A stretch of DNA of 64,000 nucleotides, from assembly GCF_013373795.3 (NCBI RefSeq), contig NZ_CP088022.1, forward strand, positions 8,377,501 through 8,441,500. The letters run 5' to 3'. The notes under the pieces are model-generated. The model saw only the letters and a list, made by a program, of their open reading frames with translations. It did not search any database and was not told the DNA's origin. Below are positions 28,155-37,664 of this stretch, one piece after another. Within the stretch, counting starts at the first letter, position 1, and each line of letters begins with the position of its first letter. Source of the stretch: Bradyrhizobium quebecense (GTDB taxonomy: Bacteria > Pseudomonadota > Alphaproteobacteria > Rhizobiales > Xanthobacteraceae). A program made the position numbers and the translations under genes.

Positions 28155-30257
28155 TCATGATGCCTCCTTCTTCGAACGCTTGGTGCGTCGTACCCGATTG
28201 CGAAGCTGACGGATTTGGTCGTCTGAGAGCTCGATCTGCCATGGCTGGCCTTTGGCTAACTGACGACCTGCCAGCAATTCCCGCGCGAGATAATCGAACA
28301 CCGTCTGCGGGGTCACTCCAAGCTCAGCCGCTGCGCCCTGAATTGAGAAGCTTCCATCGGGCCAGCGCATCGGATTCTTGTCCACGCCGTTGATTTTGAC
28401 GGTGGGAATGCCCCAGCGGGTACGCAACAGCCAGACATTCTCGCCTTTGAAGGCGCAGCCTCGAGCCGCGACGAAGCCTTCCTGATTGAGTATTGCCGCG
28501 ATCTCGGCATCCATTTTGTGTTCAGCATTCAACTCGACGATCCGTTGCCGCAACCGATCAATGTCGATGTAATCACGGTATGTCTGAACGCGCCGTTGCA
28601 CGTGATGCTCGCTGGTTGCACCGGTCTGCCAGACGATCTTGAGCCACACCTGACCTCGGGTCCGCTTCTGATCAAGAACGACTTCGCGGATCACAAATCG
28701 CAGAATGCGCTTGCGATCGGCTGCCGACGTGGTGGCCGCGTTCCAAATCCGCGGCAGGTTCTCGCCGAGCGCTTGTAGCCCTGCGCATTCCGCCGGGCCA
28801 ATCAGAAGCGGCTCTTGCCCGCGCCAACGCGCATGCTCCTGCTCGACCGCCTCTGCGACACGCAGCCTCTCTTCCCAAGCCCGCTCAAGTGAGCGCGCCA
28901 CAAGACGGTTCTCGGGCTCTACGGCGTCATACTGGCGCCGAGCGCGCTCGGCCTCGTAGCGGGCGCGCTCCACGCGAAGCGCCCACTGGCGCTCGAGCTG
29001 ACGGCTCTCCTGCTCCAGTTGGCCCGCGGCTGCGAGTGCGATCTCAATCTGATCCGGCACCAGGGCGTCGAGGACTATCCGCTCGACCAGCGCGTCAACC
29101 GCCAAGGCCCGGACTTCCTGGCACATTGCACTGCCTTGCTGGTCCCGATCCGAGCGGCAGCAATAGACCGGATAGTCGGCATTCGGGCCCGTGTAGCGCA
29201 TGCTCATGCGCCGTCCACAACGACCGCAGACCGCAATTCCTTGTAACAGGGCTGCCCCCTTGCGCGGTACGCCAGAGTGACCTGCCTCATAGCGGCAGAC
29301 GTTATCTGCCAATCGCCCCTGGTTGGCCATGAACTCCTCCCAGCTGATATAGCCTGGGTGAGCGGCGTGGAGGCAAACCGCCCAATCCGCGATCGCTACC
29401 TTGACCGTTCCCGTCAGCGATCCCCGCCGGCATCGGCTCGGGTCCTTTTGCCGGCGGCCATAAACATACGCCCCAGCATAGGCCGGATTCTGAAGGATAT
29501 TAAGGACGCGTGTGCTATCTGGCGCACGCCAGACGATCTCGTGTGGAGAAGGTCCAAGCAGCGGCCGAACCGGCAAGGACAATCCATTCCTGTCCAAGTA
29601 GCGCATCACACGGCGCGCACTTTGCAGTTCCCGGAATTTAGCAAACACGAGATGAAGACGGGCGCGCACCTCCTCATCCGGATTGAGAACAATTGTGCCC
29701 GCTCGATCGTAGGCGAGCCCGGCCGGCAGCGGCAGCCGCAGTTCGCCCCGCGCCGCCTTCTGCCGTTCCCCTTGGTGAAGGCGCATCCGAAGCTGATGCA
29801 GCTCCGCCTCGCTCATGATGCCGGACAGGCCCAACAGCAGGCGGTCGTGATAGGCGCGCGGATCGTAAAGCCGCTCGCCATCCGCAATCAGCACGCCAAA
29901 TACCGAGCACAGTTCGAGAAGCTGATGCCAGTCCCGGTTATTGCGGGCCAAGCGCGAAGCGTCGAGACTCACCACGAGACCGGCGTTGCCAAGGCCGATC
30001 TCGGCAATGAGCTTCTGGAAACCATGACGGTCCACGCCGCCAGCACCGGATTTGCCCAGATCCTCGTCAATCACCTGGACGCGCTCGGGCGGCCAGCCCA
30101 GACCGATGGCGCGATCGACAAGGCGGTACTGCAGCTCGGTGCTCTCCTGATGCTGGCGCACCTGGTTCACGGATGACTGCCGCACGTAGACATAGGCCAA
30201 CTTGGCTCGGTGAGCCGTCGTGAGCCGCTCGTCAGCGACGGTCGAGCTGATCAGCAC
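28155..30257 (-). CDS. Large serine recombinase
   Basis: 700 residues. The catalytic resolvase/invertase domain starts AYVYVRQSS with the nucleophile Ser28, followed by VVSLDASRLARNNRDWHQLL (the conserved SRLARN helix). A recombinase domain comes next (about 180-290), then a zinc ribbon (CGRCGRRMSM near 345 and a CC pair about 20 residues on), then a long charged coiled coil (about 410-480) as in phage-type large serine integrases, and finally a helix-turn-helix-like tail (GAAAELGVTPQTVFDYLARE). It would cut and rejoin DNA at short att sites. The start overlaps the end of the small upstream ORF, suggesting coupled translation. Confidence 0.9.
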   Translation of the reverse strand: MLISSTVADERLTTAHRAKLAYVYVRQSSVNQVRQHQESTELQYRLVDRAIGLGWPPERVQVIDEDLGKSGAGGVDRHGFQKLIAEIGLGNAGLVVSLDASRLARNNRDWHQLLELCSVFGVLIADGERLYDPRAYHDRLLLGLSGIMSEAELHQLRMRLHQGERQKAARGELRLPLPAGLAYDRAGTIVLNPDEEVRARLHLVFAKFRELQSARRVMRYLDRNGLSLPVRPLLGPSPHEIVWRAPDSTRVLNILQNPAYAGAYVYGRRQKDPSRCRRGSLTGTVKVAIADWAVCLHAAHPGYISWEEFMANQGRLADNVCRYEAGHSGVPRKGAALLQGIAVCGRCGRRMSMRYTGPNADYPVYCCRSDRDQQGSAMCQEVRALAVDALVERIVLDALVPDQIEIALAAAGQLEQESRQLERQWALRVERARYEAERARRQYDAVEPENRLVARSLERAWEERLRVAEAVEQEHARWRGQEPLLIGPAECAGLQALGENLPRIWNAATTSAADRKRILRFVIREVVLDQKRTRGQVWLKIVWQTGATSEHHVQRRVQTYRDYIDIDRLRQRIVELNAEHKMDAEIAAILNQEGFVAARGCAFKGENVWLLRTRWGIPTVKINGVDKNPMRWPDGSFSIQGAAAELGVTPQTVFDYLARELLAGRQLAKGQPWQIELSDDQIRQLRNRVRRTKRSKKEAS

Positions 30258-30459
30258 GACCCAGTCCCCTTCCGGGCGTGCCGGGGATCGCTTGCATTCG
30301 CCGCATCAGCGCGGCGATCGTTTGAGCAATCTGGGTTTGCGTCGCGGTCGACAGATTCGGCCAGAGGCGCGGAATGTCGGCCATCGGACGGCCGGATGGA
30401 TTTGCCAACGTTGGCAGGGGTCGATACGCAACGCGACCTGGGAGCGGTCGGTGGGTCAT
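30232..30459 (-). CDS. Small recombinase-associated protein
   Basis: 75 residues. The readable core is WPNLSTATQTQIAQTIAALM, an amphipathic helix pair. The counterpart in the second element (63359-63598) has the same place and a similar core ([17 protein letters not shown]), so it is probably a real accessory gene of this recombinase family. It overlaps the recombinase start by about 26 bases. Function unknown. Confidence 0.6.
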   Translation of the reverse strand: MTHRPLPGRVAYRPLPTLANPSGRPMADIPRLWPNLSTATQTQIAQTIAALMRRMQAIPGTPGRGLGRADQLDRR

Positions 30460-30739
30460 CGCGAATCACCTTCTCGTCGAGAAGGCTCAGACTCGCGCTC
30501 AAATGTTGCATCAATGGGATCAGCGTCCGTACACTGATGCGCGGCAGGTCGGCCGCGTTCGGGCGGAAAGCGATCGACGTCTCGGTAAGATCCGTCGACG
30601 CGATCCGAACCCCCCGCCGCCGTCCGTCCGGCAGCGCGACAACAACGTAGGCGGGACCGCGTCCCGACCGCTCCTTCAGCACCTCAAGCCGGTGCCCAAA
30701 TAGGAAATGATGCGGGTCAGTGATCGTGACGTGAGACAC
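30251..30739 (-). CDS. DUF5372-like protein of the recombinase element
   Basis: 162 residues as an open frame. The first 55 (MSHVTITDPHHFLFGHRLEV, then YVVVALPDGRRRGVRIASTDLT) fit the short beta-rich DUF5372 type that often precedes serine recombinases. The rest is Arg/Pro/Ser-rich and overlaps the small helical ORF in another frame, so the true protein may be shorter. It is the first gene of the three-gene unit. Function unknown. Confidence 0.6.
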   Translation of the reverse strand: MSHVTITDPHHFLFGHRLEVLKERSGRGPAYVVVALPDGRRRGVRIASTDLTETSIAFRPNAADLPRISVRTLIPLMQHLSASLSLLDEKVIRDDPPTAPRSRCVSTPANVGKSIRPSDGRHSAPLAESVDRDANPDCSNDRRADAANASDPRHARKGTGSC

Positions 30740-30774
30740 GACCCGTTCAAGAATAGGGGTACTCTGCCGTGTTC

Positions 30775-30888
30775 GGCGATCCCACCTATGCCGACGCCGT
30801 TCTCGACCGCCTGGTCCATAACGCCCACCGGATCGATCTCAACGGCGAGAGCCTGCGGCGAACCCGTAAGCCCGGCCGAAAGGCCTGA
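30775..30888 (+). pseudogene. istB: istB, 3' part
   Basis: Resumes at [20 protein letters not shown] and ends [10 protein letters not shown], the normal IstB C-terminus, after the nested recombinase element. Confidence 0.85.
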
Positions 30889-31129
30889 GCCCGTGGCCCT
30901 GTGGACAACGCGAAGGGCGTTGCCCACATGCCCACAGCAGGAGCAGCAAAAAACAAGTCCTTCGAGCCGCGATTCAAGATTGACCACGCGGCTTCGCCGA
31001 TGCCAGAAACCAGACAGCCAGAACGCCTCGCGCCCCGGCCGACATCAAATCGGAATGGTGGGCGAGATCATCTCGGAATCCTGGGCGAGATCAAATCGGT
31101 ACACCCGGGCGAGATCATCGGAATCCGCA

Positions 31130-31196
31130 CGAGTGCGCGAGCAATCACCGCATGCGCCGCCTCGTGATATGCGGTGATCTCGCGCTCTTCTAACAC
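31130..31196 (-). pseudogene. 5' part of a small HExxH gene split by IS21
   Basis: From a possible GTG start at 31196 it reads LEEREITAYHEAAHAVIARA; the open frame extends further upstream. The H-E-A-A-H motif, with AxHEAAHAVxA around it, resembles M41/FtsH-type zinc-metallopeptidase cores. Joined to the 3' part the product would be at least 70 residues, too short for a full peptidase, so the gene may already have been partial. The IS21 insertion falls right after the motif. Confidence 0.6.
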
Positions 31197-31229
31197 TTCG
31201 ACCGCTTGATTTCCGGAAATTGACAGCGG

Positions 31230-32275
31230 GACCGTCGACCGAGATTGCTGGGCGTAGCTTTGACGCGCGCATCCGCGTGATGGCGGAGAGCTTCCGTTCT
31301 GGATGCAGCCGCGGTGTTGGCCTACTCGCTTCAAGCTTTGCCAGCGCGGCAAGTACGGTGCCGGTTGCGCGTTCTCCAAAGCCTTTTCATAGCATACTCT
31401 CCACGGGCGGCCTGCGGAAAAGCGCGCGGGCGGGTGGAAGGGCCACCCGCGCTAGTTTGCGCTTCGAAGAGGCTTTGCTGTCCCATGGAGGTTGCGCGAG
31501 CATATGAGCAGCCGAGCCATACATGCGTCAGCAACCAGCGTGCCAAACCATCGTACCGGCATTCCGCTTGAACAGAGACAAAACGCTGCGCTTTCAACCC
31601 GCGGTCCCCGAACAGCTGTTTGCGCCTCGATTGCAGTTCCCCACATGCATGTCATCGACCGGACACAGCTGAGCGAGCTCAGACGTGCAGGGATGCAACG
31701 GGGCCACGCAGCGCCGATGACGGTTAATCCAGGTCTTTCATCGTGTCGAAACTGGCAGCAAAACGTGCCTGCGCTGCCGATGCTTGCGGGGGCGCCACGA
31801 TCGACATGAAGCCGCTGTAAATAGGGCCGGGTGCAAACATCACGACGTTCGCAAGTCGGAAAGAGAACAAAACCCACACAAAACAATGCGAACTCTGGAC
31901 CATTTTTTGGCACGAAGAATGCAGACCTTGGATATGCCCAGGGGCGCCCTCCCCTGGACATGGCCACCATCGCAGCTTGAGGCCGTGGCTGGCCACTTGA
32001 GGTTAGCGGCGCGTGATATCGACGAGGGACAGTGCCTGTGCATGACTCACGCGGGCACCTGCGTCACGTCGCCGCTAACTTCTGTCCGCCGCCAACAGCG
32101 CATCAATGGTTGGTCCGCTTAGCATGGACGTGTCGATAAGAAGGCACCCGCGATTCGCACAGAGCATTCCGCACATTCTCGACACCTCGCGCGTCATAAC
32201 GGATGACCCTCGCGTTCCTCTTCGACGTCTGGAAGACGCTGCACCGCCATTGATCAACGGAACGGGTCGACGACT
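31230..32275. other. Intergenic, about 1 kb, no supported gene
   Basis: Overlapping open frames exist on the minus strand (31452-31970) but carry no motif and have poor composition. The only signal I support is the -24/-12 promoter-like site at 31907-31923. Confidence 0.4.
31907..31923 (+). promoter_or_regulatory. Sigma-54 (-24/-12) promoter-like site
   Basis: TTGGCACGAAGAATGCA matches the RpoN consensus YTGGCACGrN3TTGCW with one mismatch (ATGC for TTGC). It points towards the SDR gene, about 350 bases downstream. No NifA site (TGT-N10-ACA) was found in the 150 bases upstream, so use by NifA is uncertain. Confidence 0.5.
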
Positions 32276-33034
32276 ATGGGACGTGTGAACGACAAGGTCA
32301 TTCTGGTGACCGGCGGGGCTCGCGGAATGGGGGCAGCTAATGCGCGCCTGCTGGTGGCTGAGGGGGCCAGGGTCGTGATCACTGATATTCTTCATACAGA
32401 AGGAGAGGCTCTCGCGGCTCAACTTGGCAATTCGACCATCTATATGCCTCAGGACGTTACCCAGCCGAAGCAGTGGGCCGAGGCGGTCGCAAGCGCCGAA
32501 GGGCGCTTCGGCGCGCTCCACGGGCTGGTCAACAACGCCGCGATCGCCAACATAGCCCCTATTGAGCAGTTCTCGCTCGATCAGTGGAACAAGACCCTTG
32601 CCGTCAATCTAACCGGCGTATTCCTCGGAATGCAGGCAGCCCTACCGGCCATCCGGCGCGCGGGCGGAGGTTCGATCGTCAACGTCTCGTCCGTCGAGGG
32701 GCTGCGGGGCAGTGCCGGACTCCACGCCTATGTCGCTTCGAAGTTCGGCGTGCGGGGCATAACCAAGTCCGCTGCACTGGAAGCCGCGGCCTCGGGAGTC
32801 CGCATCAACTCGATCCATCCCGGCTTCATTGCCACCCCGATGACCGAGAGCTTCGAGTCCTCCCTTTTCCCCGTTCCACTCGGGCGGGCAGCCGAGCCGC
32901 AGGAAGTATCGCAGGTCGTCTTGTTCCTCCTCAGCGACGAGTCCAGCTACCTTACCGGTTCGGAGGTCGTCATCGATGGAGGTCTGACGGTCGGCGTCCC
33001 GCGCAAATGCCTGGCGCCCGAGAACCTCTTTTGA
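32276..33034 (+). CDS. Short-chain dehydrogenase/reductase (SDR)
   Basis: 252 residues, classical SDR. The dinucleotide-binding motif TGGARGMG is at 12-19, NNAAI at 86-90, and the catalytic Ser is in NVSSVEG with Tyr152 and Lys156 in AYVASKFG. Asp37 in ITDIL suggests NAD rather than NADP. It resembles 3-alpha/20-beta-hydroxysteroid dehydrogenase-type enzymes. It sits 43 bases upstream of an oleate hydratase gene on the same strand, so it may oxidise the hydroxy-fatty acid that enzyme makes; that is inference from position. Intact. Confidence 0.88.
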   Translation: MGRVNDKVILVTGGARGMGAANARLLVAEGARVVITDILHTEGEALAAQLGNSTIYMPQDVTQPKQWAEAVASAEGRFGALHGLVNNAAIANIAPIEQFSLDQWNKTLAVNLTGVFLGMQAALPAIRRAGGGSIVNVSSVEGLRGSAGLHAYVASKFGVRGITKSAALEAAASGVRINSIHPGFIATPMTESFESSLFPVPLGRAAEPQEVSQVVLFLLSDESSYLTGSEVVIDGGLTVGVPRKCLAPENLF

Positions 33035-33077
33035 TTAACCTGACTGAATGTCCAATCTAGTCGGATAGAATGTTGCG

Positions 33078-34816
33078 ATGTACTACGGTAGCGGAAATTA
33101 CGAAGCCTTTGCCCGCCCTCGCAAACCCGAAGGTGTGGACAACAAGACTGCGTGGTTCGTCGGTGCGGGCCTGGCGGCGCTTTCCGGTGCGGCCTTCCTG
33201 ATCCGCGATGGCCATATGCGTGGCGACCGGATCACCATCCTCGAACGGCTGAAGATACCGGGTGGGGCTCTCGACGGTAACCAACACCTAGGAAGGGGCT
33301 TCGTGGTCCGGGGAGGTCGCGAGATGGAGGATCATTTCGAGTGCCTATGGGACTTGTTCCGGTCGATCCCTTCGCTGGAAACTGAAGGTGCCAGCGTGCT
33401 CGACGAATTCTACTGGTTGAGCAAGGATGATCCGAACTACTCGCTGCAACGGTCGACGGTGAACCAGGGACAGGACGCGCACACCGACGGCCTTTTCACT
33501 CTGAGCGAAAAGGCGGAAAAGGAATTGATCGCCGTCTTTCTTGCCTCCCGTGAGGAGATGGAGGACAGTCGTATCGACGAAGTGTTCGGGAAAGAGTTTT
33601 TCAGCAGCAATTTTTGGCTCTATTGGTGGACGATGTTCGCCTTTGCGAAGTGGCATTCTGCCCTGGAGATGAAGCTTTATCTGGATCGGTTCATCCATCA
33701 TATCGGGGGCCATTTCAGCGCGCTGAAGTTTACCAGGTACAATCAGTATGAATCGCTGGTTCTACCGTTGTGCAAATGGCTGTTGGAGCAGGGCGTCAAC
33801 TTCCGCTACGACGTCGAAGTCACTGATGTCGATTTCGACATAAAGGCGGGATGCAAGCAGGCCACGGCTATCCACTGGCTGGAGGGCGGCGTCGCCGGCG
33901 GCATCGGCCTTGGCGCCGACGATCTTGTATTCATGACGATCGGGTCGCTCACCGAAAACTCGGACAAGGCAGACCATCACACGCCCTCCAGGCTCGACGA
34001 AGGCCCGGCGCCTGCTTGGGATCTGTGGCGGCGTATTGCGGCCAAGGACGCGGCGTTCGGCCGCCCGGATGTCTTCGGCGGCAATATTCCTGCAACCAAA
34101 TGGCAATCGGCGACGATCACGACTCTAGATGCGCGCATTCCAGCCTATATCCGCAAGATCGCCAAACGCGATCCGTTCAGCGGCAAGGTCGTCACGGGAG
34201 GGATCGTCACGGCGAAGGATTCGAACTGGCTGCTCAGTTGGACTGTAAACCGTCAACCGCATTTCAAGTACCAGCCCAGTAATCAGATCGTCGTCTGGGT
34301 CTACTCACTTTTCGTCGACGAGCCTGGCGACTACGTGAACAAGCCGATGCAAGATTGCACGGGCGAGGAAATCACGCAGGAATGGTTGCATAACCTCGGC
34401 GTGCCGGTCGAGGACATACCGGGACTCGCCGCGATGGCCGCAAAAACTGTGCCGGTGATGATGCCCTACGTCACCTCTCTCTTCATGCCGCGGCAGGCGG
34501 GTGATCGACCAAATGTTGTGCCCAAAGGCGCTATCAATTTTGCCTTCATCGGCCAGTTCGCTGAGTCGGCGGAGCGCGATTGCGTCTTCACGACCGAATA
34601 TCAGTGCGCACGGCGATGGAGGCCGTCTACACGCTCCTCAACGTCGAACGTGGTGTGCCAGAGGTGTTCAATTCGACCTATGATATCCGCAAGCTGCTTG
34701 CGGCAATCGGCAGACTGCGCGACGGCAAGGAAATCCGAATTCCCGGACCGGCGCTCTTGCGCGACCTAATGCTGAAGAATATCGGCGCTACCGAACCCGG
34801 CAAGACTGCTCAGTGA
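33078..34816 (+). pseudogene. Oleate hydratase (MCRA family), frameshifted near the C-terminus
   Basis: FAD-dependent hydratase that adds water to the cis-9 double bond of oleate to give 10-hydroxystearate. The FAD motif is VGAGLAALSGAAFLIRDG near residue 28, followed by GGALDG and [38 protein letters not shown] near 505 is also typical. One T is missing after EY (near 34601), so the ORF continues to 34769 in a wrong frame. The correct end ([18 protein letters not shown], then [13 protein letters not shown]) is in the next frame to 34816. About 579 residues if repaired, the usual family length. A single-base sequencing error is possible. Confidence 0.85.
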
Positions 34817-35192
34817 GGGCTTTGTGCGTTCGCCTGTCTTGTGCAGCTGGAGAGCTCGTTCTCCACGGCCCGTACGAGTGTGAATTGCAAGGGGCAAGCC
34901 CTTCGTCGAGTGTCGAAGGCGACACACGCGAAGGCGGAACTGTTCTCGGGCCGCAATTCATAACATGGCTGGTAATGGAAGCCGCAACAATCGTGCCCGC
35001 ACATAATGCTGGCGCCGACCGTCTGCTTGACACTCGCGTTCGATGTGTCACCTGAACTCCAAATCGACCAGGTGGCGGAAGGAGGTTTTCTCAGGACGCG
35101 CCGAGATGCAGTATCCATAACGTCGCCGGTCGGGGACGTGCAGCCCCGGCTGCGGATAAAGCAGAGTGCGGTCGGGGCCTCATTTCTCAAGC
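34817..35192. other. Intergenic, no supported gene
   Basis: About 375 bp between the oleate hydratase and the convergent phasin gene. Only short open frames with no motif; no clear terminator. Confidence 0.4.
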
Positions 35193-35594
35193 TTAGTGGG
35201 TTCCTTGCCTTACCGCAGAGGATGGCGATGGTTTGAGATGATCCAATATTTTCGAGCCTTCGCTGAACGACTTCGACCAGAATTTCTCCGCGAGGTCCAG
35301 ATGGCACTTCAGTAGCTCTGAGGGAGTTTTAGAGTCGGCAAGATTTCTCAGAAAGCTTGCTTGTTCGTGCAGAGAGGAAGCAGCCAAACTTAATCCATCC
35401 TTTAATGCCGCGGCGTACAGGTGCCTTGTCGATTCGATCGATTTTTGCCATTCCGGAAAAATTGACGGAATGCGTGATGCCACTGCTGCAGGTTCTCCAG
35501 CGCCATCGGCTGCGGCGCCGGTCAGTTGGGTCAGTCCGGGCTCTGGACGTGGCCGCCGTTCGCGTTTCTCGTCTTCGGTTGTATTCGCGTTCAT
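35193..35594 (-). CDS. Phasin-family protein
   Basis: 133 residues, coating protein of polyhydroxybutyrate granules. The first 45 residues are low-complexity (Glu/Arg/Pro/Ala). The phasin helix follows: FPEWQKSIESTRHLYAAALK, LAASSLHEQASFLRNLADSK, then LLKCHLDLAEKFWSKSFSEG, an alternating amphipathic pattern with the usual phasin spacing. The start has GGAG eight bases before ATG. The gene stands alone and appears intact. PHB granules are prominent in Bradyrhizobium bacteroids and free-living cells. Confidence 0.82.
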   Translation of the reverse strand: MNANTTEDEKRERRPRPEPGLTQLTGAAADGAGEPAAVASRIPSIFPEWQKSIESTRHLYAAALKDGLSLAASSLHEQASFLRNLADSKTPSELLKCHLDLAEKFWSKSFSEGSKILDHLKPSPSSAVRQGTH

Positions 35595-36723
35595 TCGACG
35601 TCTCCTAGCCTAAAAGAGGATTTGTAACACCTGAGTTGTTCGCTGCTCAGTTCCGATCATCAACCTTCAGAAGGTACCACACCCTCCAACATGTCATACC
35701 TACCTCTTTTGGTACGGCGTGATCGCGCCGCAAATTGCGCATTCTAGGCGCCACTTGCTGGAATGTTCACCCATCCCCGGTTCAGAGGCTGAGAATCGCG
35801 GCAACCTCGTTGAGGACGAGCGCTGACTGCGTAGATCGACGGTGCCGCCAAAGGTGGTGCGGTCGCACGTCGATGCGCTTTGCCGTGATTGCGGCTGGCA
35901 TTGGCCGCCATCACGCTCGCATCCATCGCGATGGCGCGGGAACGATAACCTGCCGTTTGGGCGGGGCGGCTCACGGGTATGGCGCGGACGCTTGGTTGAT
36001 GTTGGGGGCGACGCCCGGCCGTTCAATCCGAACGACGCCGTCCATGTCGATATCCTGGATTCTCGAAGTCGGGATCGAGCAGGCGAAGCCCCGTGGCGAG
36101 GTCATCAACGTCCGTCTCCCCATCCGGCTCTCGGAATCGGCCATCTGCATATTCCGTTTCGCGATTGCGCATGCATTCGGTTTGCCTGTCGCGAGCGCGC
36201 GGCGCTTTTGCCTGCCACTTTCTCCTTTGGAGCGTCACGATGTGTAGCAGGCTATACTAACAGCTTAGTCCAGTCTCGTAAAACCGCCGCTCGACCCGCG
36301 CCGCAGGAAATTGAGGCTTTTCCGGCGAGGTGTGTTGTGGGCATGGCGAGATACTCCTTTGTCAGTGAGCTAAGAACGGTCTGAACTGGGCGCTCATCGT
36401 ACCCCGTAGGTCAAGGTGCACACCGCGCAAAGATCGGCGCAGGCAGCGATGCCGTCGGCTGTGCTGCCGATCGATAGTGATGCTGTGGCTGATGAAGGGG
36501 CGCGCACAGCTTGGGTCCGCCAGGTAGGCCCATACTGGCCCGCGGCGTTGCGGCCGGAGAGCAATATCAGCTACGCTGACGCCCGAGGCCTTTCACGTCT
36601 TGAGGCAAACGGGCTCGCGCGTTGACCTTGACGCCCCGCGGCGAGGTAAATCTGGGCCGTCGCGCTCGCGGTTAGTCAATATAGTTGAGGTTAACCGCGC
36701 TATGATATTGACGTTGCGCCCCT
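35595..36723. other. Intergenic/decayed region, no supported gene
   Basis: About 1.1 kb. A minus-strand stretch near 35880-35930 (IAMDASVMAANASRNHGKA) faintly resembles the second catalytic block of an IS5/IS1182-type transposase, but nothing around it supports a full element. Confidence 0.4.
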
Positions 36724-37194
36724 ATGCTTGATCCATTGCACCGGAAACTGCACACCCGGCCCACCGGAGAGGTGGAAGTGTCCTTCCAGCTGACCGTCCT
36801 GAAAGTGCTGGCCGGCCAATCTGCCGGGCTGGCCTCCGTTGCCGACATAAGGCACGCCGTTGAAATCCTGATGAGCAGCGGCCGTGACTGGACCGATCGC
36901 ATGAAGCGGCTGGCCGAACGCGCACCTGACCTGAATATCTTCTCGGCCGGGTTTGTCTTTCGCGATACTCTTGGCTGGGAAATCACGGAAGAGGGCCGGC
37001 AATTCCTCTCCGCGCTCGAAAAGGCCGTCGCCGATCAGAGCGAGCGGCCTCGATCAACCATCGATCCCCCATCCAGCGAAGTCACCGCGCAACCGGTCAT
37101 GGATGCGGCAAAATCACTTATTCCTCCCCATAGTCACCGTCAAAGGTCGCGGCGTCGCCGCGGGAAAGGCGGGTCTAATCGACGTAGAGCATGA
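36724..37194 (+). CDS. Hypothetical protein, winged-helix-like
   Basis: 156 residues. Residues 1-100 look globular and mostly helical, with a pattern like a winged helix (FQLTVLKVLAGQSAGLASVA, then LGWEITEEGRQFLSALEKAV, where WEITEEGRxFL is the usual end of a wing). The tail is basic and low-complexity (HRQRSRRRRGKGGSNRRR). The open frame and codon use look real and I believe this type is common in bradyrhizobia, but I do not recognise a named family. Possible DNA-binding role, unproven. Confidence 0.62.
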   Translation: MLDPLHRKLHTRPTGEVEVSFQLTVLKVLAGQSAGLASVADIRHAVEILMSSGRDWTDRMKRLAERAPDLNIFSAGFVFRDTLGWEITEEGRQFLSALEKAVADQSERPRSTIDPPSSEVTAQPVMDAAKSLIPPHSHRQRSRRRRGKGGSNRRRA

Positions 37195-37451
37195 CGCGGC
37201 GCAGCTTTAACTTGTCACGCGGCCTCTGGCCGAACCGCGTGCCGATATTTTGCAGCGAAGTTTCTAAGAGTGTGTCGTGTCAACTTCCTGACAGTGGTCT
37301 CAAGCTGACAATAGAACCTGCTACGCACAATTCGAGCAACTTGCTGTGAACAGTGCCTCAAGTCGTTCTGGCAAAGGTCCACCTGCGCCGGAGATCGACA
37401 GTCCGAGGCTTTGAGGATTGTAGTCATCTGCAGATCGGAGACCGTACGTAA

Positions 37452-37664
37452 ATGACCATTGAGCCGATCGAGGATAATTGGCGGCTTGAAGAGGAATCGA
37501 GGCGACGAGACGAGATCAAAGTCAAGCTCCTTCGCGCGCGATCGGATGTGGCCAGGTACCAAGCAGAATTGACAGAGCTCGAGCAAACGCCGAAGCGTGA
37601 AGACGGCTCATCGATCTGCTCTGGGACACTTCAGCGCACGTGCGCAGGAGGTCGGAGAGCATAA
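37452..37664 (+). CDS. Small coiled-coil hypothetical protein
   Basis: 70 residues. Residues 10-45 (RLEEESRRRDEIKVKLLRAR followed by a further charged helix) are a heptad-like charged helix; the last 20 residues look non-coding (GTLQRTCAGGRRA), so the original end may be lost. No ribosome-binding site is clear. Confidence 0.4.
   Translation: MTIEPIEDNWRLEEESRRRDEIKVKLLRARSDVARYQAELTELEQTPKREDGSSICSGTLQRTCAGGRRA

Larger units (their letters stand above)
28141..30775 (-). mobile_element. Large-serine-recombinase element inserted in istB
   Basis: About 2.63 kb between GGCGAGCC (28140-28147) and GGCGATCC (30775-30782); the uninterrupted istB would read GGCGAGCCCACC. The repeated GGCGA is a candidate crossover core. 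Three genes on the minus strand: a DUF5372-like protein, an approximately 75-residue helical protein and a 700-residue serine recombinase. There is no other cargo, so it looks like a minimal self-mobile unit. Confidence 0.8.
25757..31129 (+). mobile_element. IS21-family element with 8-bp target duplication, containing a nested element
   Basis: Left end TGCTGATTCCGCTCGATG; right end, read from the other strand, TGCGGATTCCGATGATC. Both ends carry several copies of a motif built on CTCGCCCACCATTCC/GGGCGAGATCA, the multiple terminal repeats typical of IS21. Direct repeats CGAGTGCG occur at 25749-25756 and 31130-31137. The element holds istA and istB; istB is interrupted by a 2.6-kb serine-recombinase element. 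Without that insertion it would be about 2.7 kb. Confidence 0.9.

Noticed and set aside
29277..30176. 299-residue open frame, + strand
   Set aside because: Antisense to the serine recombinase; no motif and no ribosome-binding site.
31452..31970. 172-residue open frame, minus strand
   Set aside because: Cys/Arg-rich with no motif; overlapping frames look equally good; not supported as a gene.
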